A DNA stretch of 64,000 bases from CAWBBA01 sp963741625 (GTDB taxonomy: Bacteria; Desulfobacterota; Desulfomonilia; Desulfomonilales; Desulfomonilaceae): assembly GCA_963741625.1 (NCBI GenBank), contig CAVUIT010000012.1, forward strand, positions 372,001 to 436,000, written 5' to 3'. The notes under the pieces were generated by a model, which was not told the DNA's origin, made no database searches, and worked only from the letters and a program-made list of their open reading frames with translations. Positions 18,011 to 26,264 of this stretch are shown piece after piece; position 1 is the first letter of the stretch, and each line of letters begins with the position of its first letter. Position numbers and translations under genes: made by a program.

Positions 18011-18715
18011 CTAAACCGCTAGGTATTTCTTCTGCACGGCCTCTTCGTTCTTGAATTCCTCGATGGTCCCCGTGTAGACCACCTGACCCTTGTCAATGAC
18101 TACCACCCTGTCAGAGACCCCCATGGCGAAACGTATGTTCTGTTCGGACAGGAGGATGGTCGTTTCCGCCTGTTTCAGGCTCATAATGAGTTCCTTCAAA
18201 ACCGCAACGATTACCGGCGCGAGTCCCTCGGTGGGCTCGTCCAAGACCAGGACGTCAGGATTGCTCATGAGCGCCCTGGCAATAGTCAGCATTTGCTGTT
18301 CACCGCCGGAAAGGGTTCCGCCCATACGATTTTGCATGCGGGCCATGGTAGGAAATTGGTCCAAAACGGCTTCCATGGTCCAGCGTCCCTGACGGCCTCT
18401 TATCCTCCCCAACTCCAGGTTTTCCCAAACCGTGAGCGACGACAAAATGCGGCGGTCCTCGGGCACGAACCCGAGCCCCATTCTTGCCATTTTGAAGGAG
18501 GGAAACCTTGTGCAGTCCTTCCCCTTGAAAATCACCTTTCCTTTGCGCGGCGGAGTGAGCCCCATGATGCTTCGAAACGTGGTGGTCTTGCCGGCGCCAT
18601 TGCGACCCATGAGGCAGACGGTTTCGCCCTGGGCCACGTGAAGGCCCACATCAAAGAGAATGTGGCTGCGGCCGTAGAAAGTGTTGAGGTCGACGGCCTC
18701 CAGAATGTAGGTCAT
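18011..18715 (-). CDS. livF: Branched-chain amino acid-type ABC transporter ATPase LivF
   Basis: 234 aa from the ATG at 18715, which overlaps the livG stop in ATGA; the longer open frame upstream is inside livG. Walker A GRNGAGKTT, signature LSGGEQQ, Walker B VLVLDEPTEGLAP and the D-loop are present. It is one of two ATP-binding subunits of a HAAT-family importer for branched-chain amino acids or other small organic acids and amides. Confidence 0.93.
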   Translation of the reverse strand: MTYILEAVDLNTFYGRSHILFDVGLHVAQGETVCLMGRNGAGKTTTFRSIMGLTPPRKGKVIFKGKDCTRFPSFKMARMGLGFVPEDRRILSSLTVWENLELGRIRGRQGRWTMEAVLDQFPTMARMQNRMGGTLSGGEQQMLTIARALMSNPDVLVLDEPTEGLAPVIVAVLKELIMSLKQAETTILLSEQNIRFAMGVSDRVVVIDKGQVVYTGTIEEFKNEEAVQKKYLAV

Positions 18716-19467
18716 GAGACAGTCTCTCCTAGGTAGGCTGTAATCACCTCGGGATTGTTGCGTATCTCGTCGGGGGTCCCCTCGGCCAGGAGCCTTCCCA
18801 TTTGCAAAACCCGCACAACTTGCGCTATACCGAACACCGTGTCCATATCGTGCTCTATAAACAACAGGGTCAGGTTGAACTCCTTCCACAGCCGCTTGAT
18901 CAATTCCCTTGTGAGCTGACGCTCATCTGGTGACATACCTGCAGTAGGCTCGTCCAAGAGAAGCAGCTTTGGCTCCAACCCCAATGCAGTGCCGATGTCC
19001 AAAAGCTTCTGGTCCCCGTGCGCCAGCTCGAAGGCAGGCCGGTCGGCCTGCCCTTCAAGGCCCAGGCTTTCCAGAATGGCGTAAGCCTTGTCTGTGGCTT
19101 CCTTGAACCGCGAAACAGGTCTGAAAACTTTCCGAGTCTGCTGAAGCCTGGAAAGGCAGGCCAACCGCACATTGTCAAGGACTGTTTCTTCGGGGAAGAG
19201 AGATGTAATTTGAAAAGCCCGCCCCATGCCACGAGCCACGGTCTCCTGAGTCGTAAGACCTGTTATCTCCTCGCCCCGAAAGGTTATGCGCCCCTTGTCC
19301 GGCATGAGATAGCCTGTGATCTGGTTGAACAGAGTGGTTTTGCCCGCGCCGTTGGGTCCGATTATGGCGGAGATTTCCCCGGGCATCAGCGTAAAGCTGA
19401 CTCCCGAGGTCACCCTCAGGCCGCCGAAAGCCTTTTCCACATTATCCAGGACCAGGAGGGGTTCCAT
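18712..19467 (-). CDS. livG: Branched-chain amino acid-type ABC transporter ATPase LivG
   Basis: 251 aa from the ATG at 19467, one base after the livM stop, with GAGG upstream; a TTG at 19491 inside livM is less likely. Walker A GPNGAGKTT, a LivG-typical MGRAFQITSLFPEETVLDNV segment, LLLDEPTAGMSPDE and the switch histidine in LLFIEHDMD are visible. The usual signature LSGGQ is replaced by LAHGDQKLLDIG, as in many LivG proteins. Partner of LivF. Confidence 0.93.
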   Translation of the reverse strand: MEPLLVLDNVEKAFGGLRVTSGVSFTLMPGEISAIIGPNGAGKTTLFNQITGYLMPDKGRITFRGEEITGLTTQETVARGMGRAFQITSLFPEETVLDNVRLACLSRLQQTRKVFRPVSRFKEATDKAYAILESLGLEGQADRPAFELAHGDQKLLDIGTALGLEPKLLLLDEPTAGMSPDERQLTRELIKRLWKEFNLTLLFIEHDMDTVFGIAQVVRVLQMGRLLAEGTPDEIRNNPEVITAYLGETVS

Positions 19468-19468
19468 C

Positions 19469-20431
19469 TCAACCTCTGTTTCCGCCGGCAAATGATTTCA
19501 GGCGGTTCCCGAGGAGCCGGGCCTCACCTACCAGGCCCTTTGGAAGCAGCAGCACCATCACCATCATCGTCAACCCTATAATCAGCGGCCAATACTCGGT
19601 TTTGGCGCCTACCACTTCCTGAATGACTATGATCACGGCCGCTCCTATAAAGGGCCCGAAAAACTGACCGATGCCGCCGAGGACCGACATAAGGATGACC
19701 TCACCCGATGTGGTCCAGTAGAGCATGTCAGTATGAATGGAATTGTTCACACCGGCCATTAGGCTGCCGGCAAGGGCAGCGAAACAAGAGGAGATCATGT
19801 AGATTCCCAGTTGGTTGTATCTCACGCTGCGCCCGAGGAAGCGCACACGGTCAGGGTTTTGACGCAGGCATCGCAATGTGAGCCCCATCGGTGAGTGGAC
19901 GAGCCGCCTCAGAAACCAGATTGACAGCAGGACCAAACATAAGGTGAAATAGTAGTATGCAATGCGATCCCCCAGAATACCTGGAGGAATGATCCCCTGG
20001 ATCCCGTCGTCTCCGCCGGTGAAGTTGTACCACCTGAATGTTATCTGCCAAACCAACTGCCCGAAGGCCAAGGTGAGAACCGTGAAGAAGACCCCACTCA
20101 CACGGATAATGAGGAGTCCGATCAGGATGGAGACCACCACGGCCCCGACAAGCCCCATTCCTATGGCCGGCAAGAACCAAGAAGCCCCCAGATACTTGAA
20201 CGAAAGACCTACCGCGTAAGCTCCCAGCCCGTAATACAGGGCTTGTCCGAAGGAGAGCATGCCCGTGACACCGAATAGCATGTTGAAGGCAACAGCGAAC
20301 ATGCCCCAGATCAGAATCTGATTTGCCAGGATAATCTGATAGTTGGATGTCATGCGCAGCGGCGCGAGGGCGAACACTAAAATGAACACTATCCAGAAAG
20401 CCGCGGTCTTGTAGGCCTTAGTGTCCTCCAC
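19469..20431 (-). CDS. livM: Branched-chain amino acid-type ABC transporter permease LivM
   Basis: About 320 aa from a GTG at 20431 that sits directly after the livH stop with AAAGG seven bases upstream; the frame is open further up, inside livH, but that part is not LivM-like. Hydrophobic with about eight to ten membrane helices. Conserved LivM stretches: NMLFGVTGMLSFGQALYYGLGAY and GGIGQFFGPFIGAAVIIVIQE. Forms the membrane channel with LivH. Confidence 0.92.
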   Translation of the reverse strand: MEDTKAYKTAAFWIVFILVFALAPLRMTSNYQIILANQILIWGMFAVAFNMLFGVTGMLSFGQALYYGLGAYAVGLSFKYLGASWFLPAIGMGLVGAVVVSILIGLLIIRVSGVFFTVLTLAFGQLVWQITFRWYNFTGGDDGIQGIIPPGILGDRIAYYYFTLCLVLLSIWFLRRLVHSPMGLTLRCLRQNPDRVRFLGRSVRYNQLGIYMISSCFAALAGSLMAGVNNSIHTDMLYWTTSGEVILMSVLGGIGQFFGPFIGAAVIIVIQEVVGAKTEYWPLIIGLTMMVMVLLLPKGLVGEARLLGNRLKSFAGGNRG

Positions 20432-20433
20432 AG

Positions 20434-21321
20434 CTACACCTTTCTGACCCCGCGAGGGGCAAACAGGCCCTCCGGCCTGAAGATTAATGTCAGCACCATG
20501 ACAACGTAGCTGACTACTGAAGCCCATTCGGGGATAACCGCTACAGCAAAGGCGTTGACCTCACCCAATATCAAAGCCCCCAGCCAGGCCCCCCAGAAGT
20601 TGCCCATACCTCCTATGACCACCACAATCAGTGAGTCGATGATCACTTCAATGCCCGCGCCGGGGGTCACTGAACGCAGCGGCGCAGCCAAAGCACCCGC
20701 GAAACCTCCCAAAGCCGTTGCCACGCCGAAGACCAGCGTCATCGTCAGAGGTACGTTCACGCCCATTGAACCGAGCATTTCACGGTCAAGAGCGCTCGCG
20801 CGGGCAATGCGCCCGGGCCGGGTTCGAGAAAGTATGAGCCAGGCTAAAATCACAATTATAAGCCCGATGCCTATGATGGCCAGATTGTAGGTGGGGAGGG
20901 TAAGACCCGATATCTCCACCGACCCGCTAAAGCCCGCCGGTCTCAGGAGAGACTTGTATTCCGTTCCCCAGATCAACTTTACCAGATCATCAATGACCAG
21001 GATGAATGAATACGTCAGGAGGATCTGGAACCCGCCCTCTTCCGCACGCCCATAAATGCGTCGCAGGAACAGGGATTCGGCCAACATTCCCAGAACCCCT
21101 GCGCCTGCCGCGGCCACGAACGTAGCGGCCCAAAAGTTGGTGTGCCAAATCGAGACGGCCTGGTAGGCCAGATAAGCCCCAATCATATAGAACGAGCCGT
21201 GGGCAAAGTTGAAGACATTCCCCACGCCAAAGATCAGGGTGAGCCCGCTGGCTACCAAAAAGAGCAGAGTGGCCATGGTCAGACCGCTCAAGAACTGCCC
21301 TATGATAAATGAAAGGTCCAT
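20434..21321 (-). CDS. livH: Branched-chain amino acid-type ABC transporter permease LivH
   Basis: 295 aa, eight or so membrane helices. Family marks: LTLIFGVGNVFNFAHGSFYMIGAYLAY near the N-terminus and IVVVIGGMGNFWGAWLGALILGEV near the C-terminus. Follows livK after a 260-base gap that holds a dispersed repeat (21492-21528), so expression of the distal genes could be set by that gap. Confidence 0.93.
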   Translation of the reverse strand: MDLSFIIGQFLSGLTMATLLFLVASGLTLIFGVGNVFNFAHGSFYMIGAYLAYQAVSIWHTNFWAATFVAAAGAGVLGMLAESLFLRRIYGRAEEGGFQILLTYSFILVIDDLVKLIWGTEYKSLLRPAGFSGSVEISGLTLPTYNLAIIGIGLIIVILAWLILSRTRPGRIARASALDREMLGSMGVNVPLTMTLVFGVATALGGFAGALAAPLRSVTPGAGIEVIIDSLIVVVIGGMGNFWGAWLGALILGEVNAFAVAVIPEWASVVSYVVMVLTLIFRPEGLFAPRGVRKV

Positions 21322-21491
21322 TTAGGTTTCTACCGAGTTCAGATTCGCCAAGGGAATTCGAGCGGTCCCCAGGCGATCCTTCCTCATCTCTTGATCAGGC
21401 GCTATGCGTATTTGGTCTCGTGGTAGGAGGAAACGCTCTCCGAATATCTCATTGTCGAGCGAAGGGGAGAGGAATCTCAAGCACGGGGAAC

Positions 21492-21528
21492 CGGAGATTG
21501 CTTCGTCGTTTCGCTCCTCGCAATGACA
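21492..21528. repeat. Dispersed CATTGCGAGG-type repeat in the livK-livH gap
   Basis: The segment CGGAGATTGCTTCGTCGTTT... ending CCTCGCAATGACA is the reverse complement of the left part of the element at 2451-2535 with only two differences in 37 bases. A degraded left end (TCTCATTGTCGAGCGAAGG, ~21446-21464) suggests a whole element of ~80 bp. The rest of 21322-21581 holds no gene. Confidence 0.75.
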
Positions 21529-21581
21529 CTAACGGGTCCCCGCCCTCGTGCCCACGGAAGACCGAATGCTCTACCACACAC

Positions 21582-22838
21582 TCACTTCTTGCGCTTGGAC
21601 TCAATGTATTCCTTGGGAGGCAAGAGTTCCTGCGCCTTATAGACCTTCCAGTCACCGAGCATGCGCTTGGCCGGCGGGAACTGGTCGTTGGCCACGGTGA
21701 CGCCGATAGCCTGCACCTGGACTATCTGATGCGTTGCAGGGTCAATGTAGGATGTGAAGCCTTCCGGGTCCTCTGGCAAACTGATTTTCATACCTTCCAG
21801 CGCTTTGACCAGCGCTTCGGTATCGTCGGGGTTCCCCACCTTTCCCACGGCTTGAGCAATGGCCAGGATCCCCGAGTAAGCACCCTCGGCCGCGTAAGTC
21901 GGATAACGCCCCGTGCGCTTGAAGAACTTCTGCACATAGTCCTTATTGGCTTGTGTTTCAGGCCAATTGTTGTGATGGCGGGCGCTAAGCACCAGCCCGA
22001 GAGGCAACTCTGCACCAGTGGCGGACATGACCTCATAATTGCCGCCCGCGTCGGGTGAGCAGAACAGAGTCTTGGTGAAAAGGCCGTAAGGTGTGGCCTG
22101 CTTGATGAAAGCCACTGTATCGCCTCCCCAGAGGCCGCATACCAACACGTCAGGCTTGTCCTTGATGATTGAAGTTATGTAAGCCGTGTAATCCGGCGCA
22201 TATAGTTTAGGCCAATACTCGCCCACAACCTTGTATTTGATCCCCATGTGGTCCAGGTTGTATCTCAGCTCGTCCCATTGGTCGTGACCATAGGCATAGT
22301 CCGGTCCGATGTAGGCCACGGTTTCCCATGGTTTGCTTTGCTTGAGTTCTTTCAGATACAGAGCACCCGCGGCCATGGATTGGAAAGTGTTGTTGGAAAC
22401 ACGGAAGTAGTAGGGCTGGAACTTGTCCACCGTGAGCTGCGTGGATGCGTGGTCTGTGCCTATGAAGATTTTCTTGTTCTGCTTGGATACTTCGGTCAGT
22501 GCGAGCCCAACAGCCGAACTGACCACTCCGAAGAGGAAATGCACCTTATCCTGGTCGATGTAACGTTTCGCGACCATCACCGCGTAATCAGGTTTGGATT
22601 TGTCATCAGTGTTGATCAATTCCAGCTTGTAGCCCGCGACCCCGCCCTTGGAGTTGATCTCTTCGATGGCCATCTCCGCGGCGTCTACGGAGTCTAGACC
22701 GTAAAGGCCGGCTCGACCGGTCATCGGGTACATGGCTCCGATCTTGATAACCTTTTGATCCGCGCTGATAGCGAGCGGCACCACAACCAGGGCCAACAAG
22801 GCCGACAAGAAGATAATGAAAAATCTATGCTTCCCCAT
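21582..22838 (-). CDS. Periplasmic substrate-binding protein LivK-type
   Basis: 418 aa from the ATG at 22838, which has GGAGGGAGG just upstream; the open frame above it is non-coding leader. Signal peptide MGKHRFFIIFLSALLALVVVPLAISA. Mature part is a type I periplasmic binding protein: IKIGAMYPMTGRAGLYGLDSVDAAEMAIEEINSKGGVAGYKLELI, then VLFGVVSSAVGLALTEVSKQ. It hands substrate to LivHM. The relatives bind Leu/Ile/Val but also amides, aromatic acids and urea, so substrate is open. First gene of the operon, with a sigma-54 promoter about 55 bases upstream. Confidence 0.93.
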   Translation of the reverse strand: MGKHRFFIIFLSALLALVVVPLAISADQKVIKIGAMYPMTGRAGLYGLDSVDAAEMAIEEINSKGGVAGYKLELINTDDKSKPDYAVMVAKRYIDQDKVHFLFGVVSSAVGLALTEVSKQNKKIFIGTDHASTQLTVDKFQPYYFRVSNNTFQSMAAGALYLKELKQSKPWETVAYIGPDYAYGHDQWDELRYNLDHMGIKYKVVGEYWPKLYAPDYTAYITSIIKDKPDVLVCGLWGGDTVAFIKQATPYGLFTKTLFCSPDAGGNYEVMSATGAELPLGLVLSARHHNNWPETQANKDYVQKFFKRTGRYPTYAAEGAYSGILAIAQAVGKVGNPDDTEALVKALEGMKISLPEDPEGFTSYIDPATHQIVQVQAIGVTVANDQFPPAKRMLGDWKVYKAQELLPPKEYIESKRKK

Positions 22839-22892
22839 AATCCTCCCTCCTATGTTCCAGATTCTTGGATACTCTTCCGCAAGGATCTCGTG

Positions 22893-22908
22893 AGCAACAA
22901 GCGTGCCA
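22893..22908 (-). promoter_or_regulatory. Sigma-54 (-24/-12) promoter of the liv-adh-aor operon
   Basis: On the minus strand TGGCACGCTTGTTGCT matches the consensus TGGCACG-N4-TTGCW at every defined position, with GG and GC eleven bases apart as required. The predicted start is near 22880, leaving a ~40-base leader before livK. A sigma-54 activator gene lies immediately upstream. Confidence 0.85.
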
Positions 22909-22985
22909 CAGTCGCGTGGCCGGTCCAAATGGCTCTAAGGGCAGGTTAAAGAGGGAGGAGAGGTAGGTCTTGGGAGGGTGGGCTA

Positions 22986-23001
22986 ATTGCAGGATCGCAA
23001 T
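22986..23001. promoter_or_regulatory. Putative activator site 1, ATTGC-N6-GCAAT
   Basis: ATTGCAGGATCGCAAT is an inverted repeat with 5-base arms and a 6-base spacer, centred ~93 bases upstream of the -24/-12 element, a usual enhancer distance. The same arms and spacer recur at 23079-23100, and a fused half-site pair ATTGCAAT lies at 23063-23070. Inferred binding site for the neighbouring PAS/sigma-54 activator. Confidence 0.6.
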
Positions 23002-23078
23002 AAATGCTCTACCGCGATTGAGTACTTTTCAATATAGTGTGATAACACGGCGAGTTAGTTTTATTGCAATGTCGCGAT

Positions 23079-23100
23079 ACTATTGCTTTCTTGCAATAGT
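23079..23100. promoter_or_regulatory. Putative activator site 2, ACTATTGC-N6-GCAATAGT
   Basis: Perfect 8-base arms around TTTCTT, sharing ATTGC-N6-GCAAT with site 1. It overlaps the last codons and stop of the activator gene, ~190 bases upstream of the sigma-54 promoter. The regular recurrence of the motif makes chance unlikely. Confidence 0.6.
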
Positions 23101-24864
23101 TGCCGAAATCCCATGCCTCGTCATCTTGCGCCATAATGTCGTGGGGTGGACCCCCAAAGCCCCGGCTGTTTCAGCGAGCGTCGCGTGCCGACGCAGTGCT
23201 CCCTCGATCATTCGCGCTTCCAGCGCGGAGACAGCGGCGTTAAGTGTCACACCCTCATCCAGAGGATCCGGAAAAGTCTGATCGACTTCTTTGAGCTCGC
23301 CCGGCAGGTCCGCAAAAGATATCTGTTCACCTTCGCTCATGATAACCATGCGCTCGACAATGTTTATTAGTTCCCGGACATTGCCCGGATAGTCGTAGCG
23401 CATAAGCCTGTCGAGAGCTTCCGGTTCAATGCGTTTGTTGAGACCCATCGTGCTGTTCAGCTTTTCTAAGGTGTTCAAGGCCAGAACCCGAACATCTTCC
23501 CGCCGTTGCCTCAGAGGAGGGATGAAAATAGGGATAACGTTGAGGCGATAGTAGAGATCTTCTCGGAACAGCCCCTTCTGAGCCAAGTCCAACAGGTCGC
23601 GATTGGTCGCGGCGATAATGCGCACGTCTACTGAAGTTGGCCGCGTGCTCCCCACGCGGGTAAATGTCTTTTCCTCGATCACCTGCAATAGTTTCACCTG
23701 CATGGCCGGTGTAAGCTCCCCCACTTCGTCCAGAAAGATGGTCCCCGTGTCCGCGGTTTCAATCAACCCTGCCTTTCCTTCCCGCGCTGCTCCGGTGAAT
23801 GCGCCCTTCGAGTACCCGAAGAGTTCGCTCTCCATCAATGAATCCGGGATGGTTCCACAACTGATCTTTACGAAAGGGCGCTCCTTTCGACGGCTCATAA
23901 AATGGATAATTCGAGCCAGCATACTTTTGCCGACCCCTGACTCTCCTTGGAGCAACACTGAAGTGTGCACTCCCGCCACTTTCACTGCCTTCTGTACGAC
24001 TTGCGTCATGGCGTTGCTTTTCACAACCATGTCTTGTAAGGCGTGCTCGAACTTCTCCTGCTCGAGAAGTGACTGATAAAATCGGGAACTCAGGCGCCTG
24101 CTCTCGTTGAGTTGGGCCTGGAGATCATTCAGCAAGGTCATGTCCCTAACGTTGGTTACGACCAACGCAATCTGGTTGTCTTCGTCAAAGATCGGCGTGC
24201 CGGTGACCATCACCTGCTTGTCCCCTTTGATACTTTGCATGAGGGTAACCGGAGCGCCCTTTTCGCGGACTTCCAAGGTCACCGAGTGGTCGAACACTTT
24301 CTCGTTGACCAGATCTTGCATGTTCCGGCCCACAAGATCTTTGCGCGAAAGGCCGGTGATTCGTTCGTAAGCGCTGTTGACGCGAATCGTATTAGCCATG
24401 CCGTCGGTGATATACAGACCGTCTTGGGAGGACTCAAAGATGGCTTCCAATTCCCGGTGTAGTTCCTTGTACCCCTGGAGTTCGGAAATGATGGCCTCGT
24501 ATTCCGAGATGTCCTGAAATACGCTGATGACCCCCACCACTTCTCCGTTGGCAACAATGGGGTTGCGGTTGGCAATAATGGTAGCTTGGGGCAGAACCAG
24601 CCGCTTACCGATCTGGGATCGGCCGGTTTCGAGAATTTCTTTCAAGTCCGGCCACGTTTCAGGTCGCACTTCGGAGAAATGGCGACCCACAGGCGACTGG
24701 TCACTGTCGCCAAAAATGCGTTTTGCACCCTGATTGTAGACCAGAATTATTCCCTGCCGGTCGATGATGGCTATGCCGTTATGTGAGGAGTCGAGGACGG
24801 AATCCCAGAACGCGGGCAATTGATCCGGGATTCGGGCTGACTTCTTGTCGGATTCAGATTGCAT
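23080..24864 (-). CDS. PAS-domain sigma-54-dependent transcriptional activator
   Basis: 594 aa. Two PAS domains (~15-130, FWDSVLDSSHNGIAIIDRQG; ~140-255, LEAIFESSQDGLYITDGMAN), an AAA+ domain (~285-515) with Walker A GESGVGKS, the sigma-54 contact loop GAFTGA, Walker B TIFLDEVGE and RYDYPGNVRELINIVERMV, and a Fis-type helix-turn-helix at the end (LAETAGALGVHPTTLWRKM). No receiver domain, so it senses a ligand or redox signal itself through PAS. It is encoded on the same strand directly upstream of livK, with a consensus sigma-54 promoter and repeated palindromes between the two, so it very probably controls the liv-adh-aor operon. Confidence 0.92.
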   Translation of the reverse strand: MQSESDKKSARIPDQLPAFWDSVLDSSHNGIAIIDRQGIILVYNQGAKRIFGDSDQSPVGRHFSEVRPETWPDLKEILETGRSQIGKRLVLPQATIIANRNPIVANGEVVGVISVFQDISEYEAIISELQGYKELHRELEAIFESSQDGLYITDGMANTIRVNSAYERITGLSRKDLVGRNMQDLVNEKVFDHSVTLEVREKGAPVTLMQSIKGDKQVMVTGTPIFDEDNQIALVVTNVRDMTLLNDLQAQLNESRRLSSRFYQSLLEQEKFEHALQDMVVKSNAMTQVVQKAVKVAGVHTSVLLQGESGVGKSMLARIIHFMSRRKERPFVKISCGTIPDSLMESELFGYSKGAFTGAAREGKAGLIETADTGTIFLDEVGELTPAMQVKLLQVIEEKTFTRVGSTRPTSVDVRIIAATNRDLLDLAQKGLFREDLYYRLNVIPIFIPPLRQRREDVRVLALNTLEKLNSTMGLNKRIEPEALDRLMRYDYPGNVRELINIVERMVIMSEGEQISFADLPGELKEVDQTFPDPLDEGVTLNAAVSALEARMIEGALRRHATLAETAGALGVHPTTLWRKMTRHGISATIARKQ

Positions 24865-25265
24865 CCTTGTTCGCTCTCGAATTGACGTGCAGAGAGTCGC
24901 AGCCTCCTATCCGGGTATCTGCCGGGAGGCGCCACCAACTGCAACAGATGGGTTTTTATCACTATGCCACAGCCTTTGCCCCGCGGTCAAAGCACTTTCT
25001 GGTAGCTGATCACTTTGGAACCAACACATTACCGATGTTTCCACTTGCCACGGCACCTCTTCTTTTGTAGGCTTAATCTGCATTTCCTCTCGCAAGTCCG
25101 AAGTGCACAGAGGCTTATTAAGAAGCTCATCGAAATCCTCATAGTGGAGGACAGCCCTACGCGGGCCAAGTGGAGCAATCTTCAACTCGAACAGCACAGC
25201 TATAGGGCCACATTCGGTTATATGCATCTGTTATTTCAAGAATTGGATTGAACAACCACAAAGTC
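24865..25265 (+). pseudogene. Intergenic stretch with response-regulator receiver relic
   Basis: At ~25120-25215 the plus strand reads IEILIVEDSPTRAKWSNL followed by QLEQHSYRATFG, the start of a CheY-like receiver domain (ILIVEDSP motif), with no proper start and a stop at 25251 long before the phosphorylation Asp region. It is an orphan fragment of a lost regulator. The rest of the stretch shows nothing I can name; it should hold the promoter of the activator gene (minus strand). Confidence 0.55.
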
Positions 25266-26264
25266 ATGTCCTTTCCAACTTCCGATCGTCATGACGACAT
25301 CACGGATGTGCCTGGAATTCGAGTGGGCAATGCCCACGACGAAGATTCTAAAACCGGTGTAACCGTGATTCTGCCCCCTTCAAAGGGTGCTCCAGCAGGC
25401 CTCCATGTGGGAGGGAGTGCGCCTTCGACTCGCCAGATGGATTCCCTTAAGCCGCTCCATGTGGTGGACCGCGTTCACGGGATCTGTCTGTGCGGAGGCA
25501 GTGCTTTTGGTTTGGACGCCGGTGGTGGAGTGCTGGCTTACCTCGAAGAGAAAGGGGTCGGGTTCCAGGTCGTCGGGAGAACCATTCCAATTGTTCCGAC
25601 TGCGGCAATCTTCGATTTGAACGTAGGCAACGGGTCGATTCGTCCTGACGCAGCAATGGGCCGGCGTGCGTGCGAAAATGCATTCGAGGGACCTGTAATG
25701 CAGGGGAGTGTCGGTGCGGGCATCGGAGCTAGTGTCGGGAAGCTATTTGGGATAGAGCAGGCCATGAAAGGGGGGCTTGGTTCAGCCTCATGCCGCTCGA
25801 ATGATCTTGTGGTCGGGGGATTGGTTGTGGTCAACGCATACGGGGATGTGATCGACATACACGGGCATGTGCTTGCCGGCTGCAGAGCCTCCTCCACCTC
25901 CCTCGAACCGGCAGACTCGGCGTGTCTTCTGAAAGAGGGAAAAGCGCGATCGAGACGCATTTCAGTGGAGAACACTACTCTGGCGGTGGTAGCGGTCAAC
26001 GCTCGGCTGGGGAAAATAGCCGCATCAAGAGTCGCTGCTCAGGCCACCCTCGGGATGGCCGCCGTGATTCGGCCTTTCCACAGCCACATTGACGGAGATT
26101 TGACGATTGTGCTGAGTGTCGGAGACAAGGACGCGGATCCTAACCGGATAGCGCTATTAGCCGCAGAAGTGCTGCAAAGGTCTGTCATTAAGGCCGTGAA
26201 GAGTGCTGATGGGATGGGCGTTCTTCCCGCGTGGAAAGACCGGGGTTTAAACCTGGAGATCTAA
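25266..26264 (+). CDS. P1/DmpA family (S58) peptidase-like protein
   Basis: About 332 aa from the ATG at 25266; the frame is open to a TTG at 25248. Family signature ITDVPGIRVGNAHDEDSKTGVTVIL, GICLCGGSAFGLDAGGGVLAYLEE and the self-cleavage region with VVGGLVVVNAYGDVID. DmpA relatives are self-processing aminopeptidases or amidases that act on small peptides or beta-peptides; the nucleophile follows processing in front of a small residue. The 3' end overlaps that of the convergent acetyltransferase-like gene by four bases. Substrate unknown. Confidence 0.85.
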   Translation: MSFPTSDRHDDITDVPGIRVGNAHDEDSKTGVTVILPPSKGAPAGLHVGGSAPSTRQMDSLKPLHVVDRVHGICLCGGSAFGLDAGGGVLAYLEEKGVGFQVVGRTIPIVPTAAIFDLNVGNGSIRPDAAMGRRACENAFEGPVMQGSVGAGIGASVGKLFGIEQAMKGGLGSASCRSNDLVVGGLVVVNAYGDVIDIHGHVLAGCRASSTSLEPADSACLLKEGKARSRRISVENTTLAVVAVNARLGKIAASRVAAQATLGMAAVIRPFHSHIDGDLTIVLSVGDKDADPNRIALLAAEVLQRSVIKAVKSADGMGVLPAWKDRGLNLEI

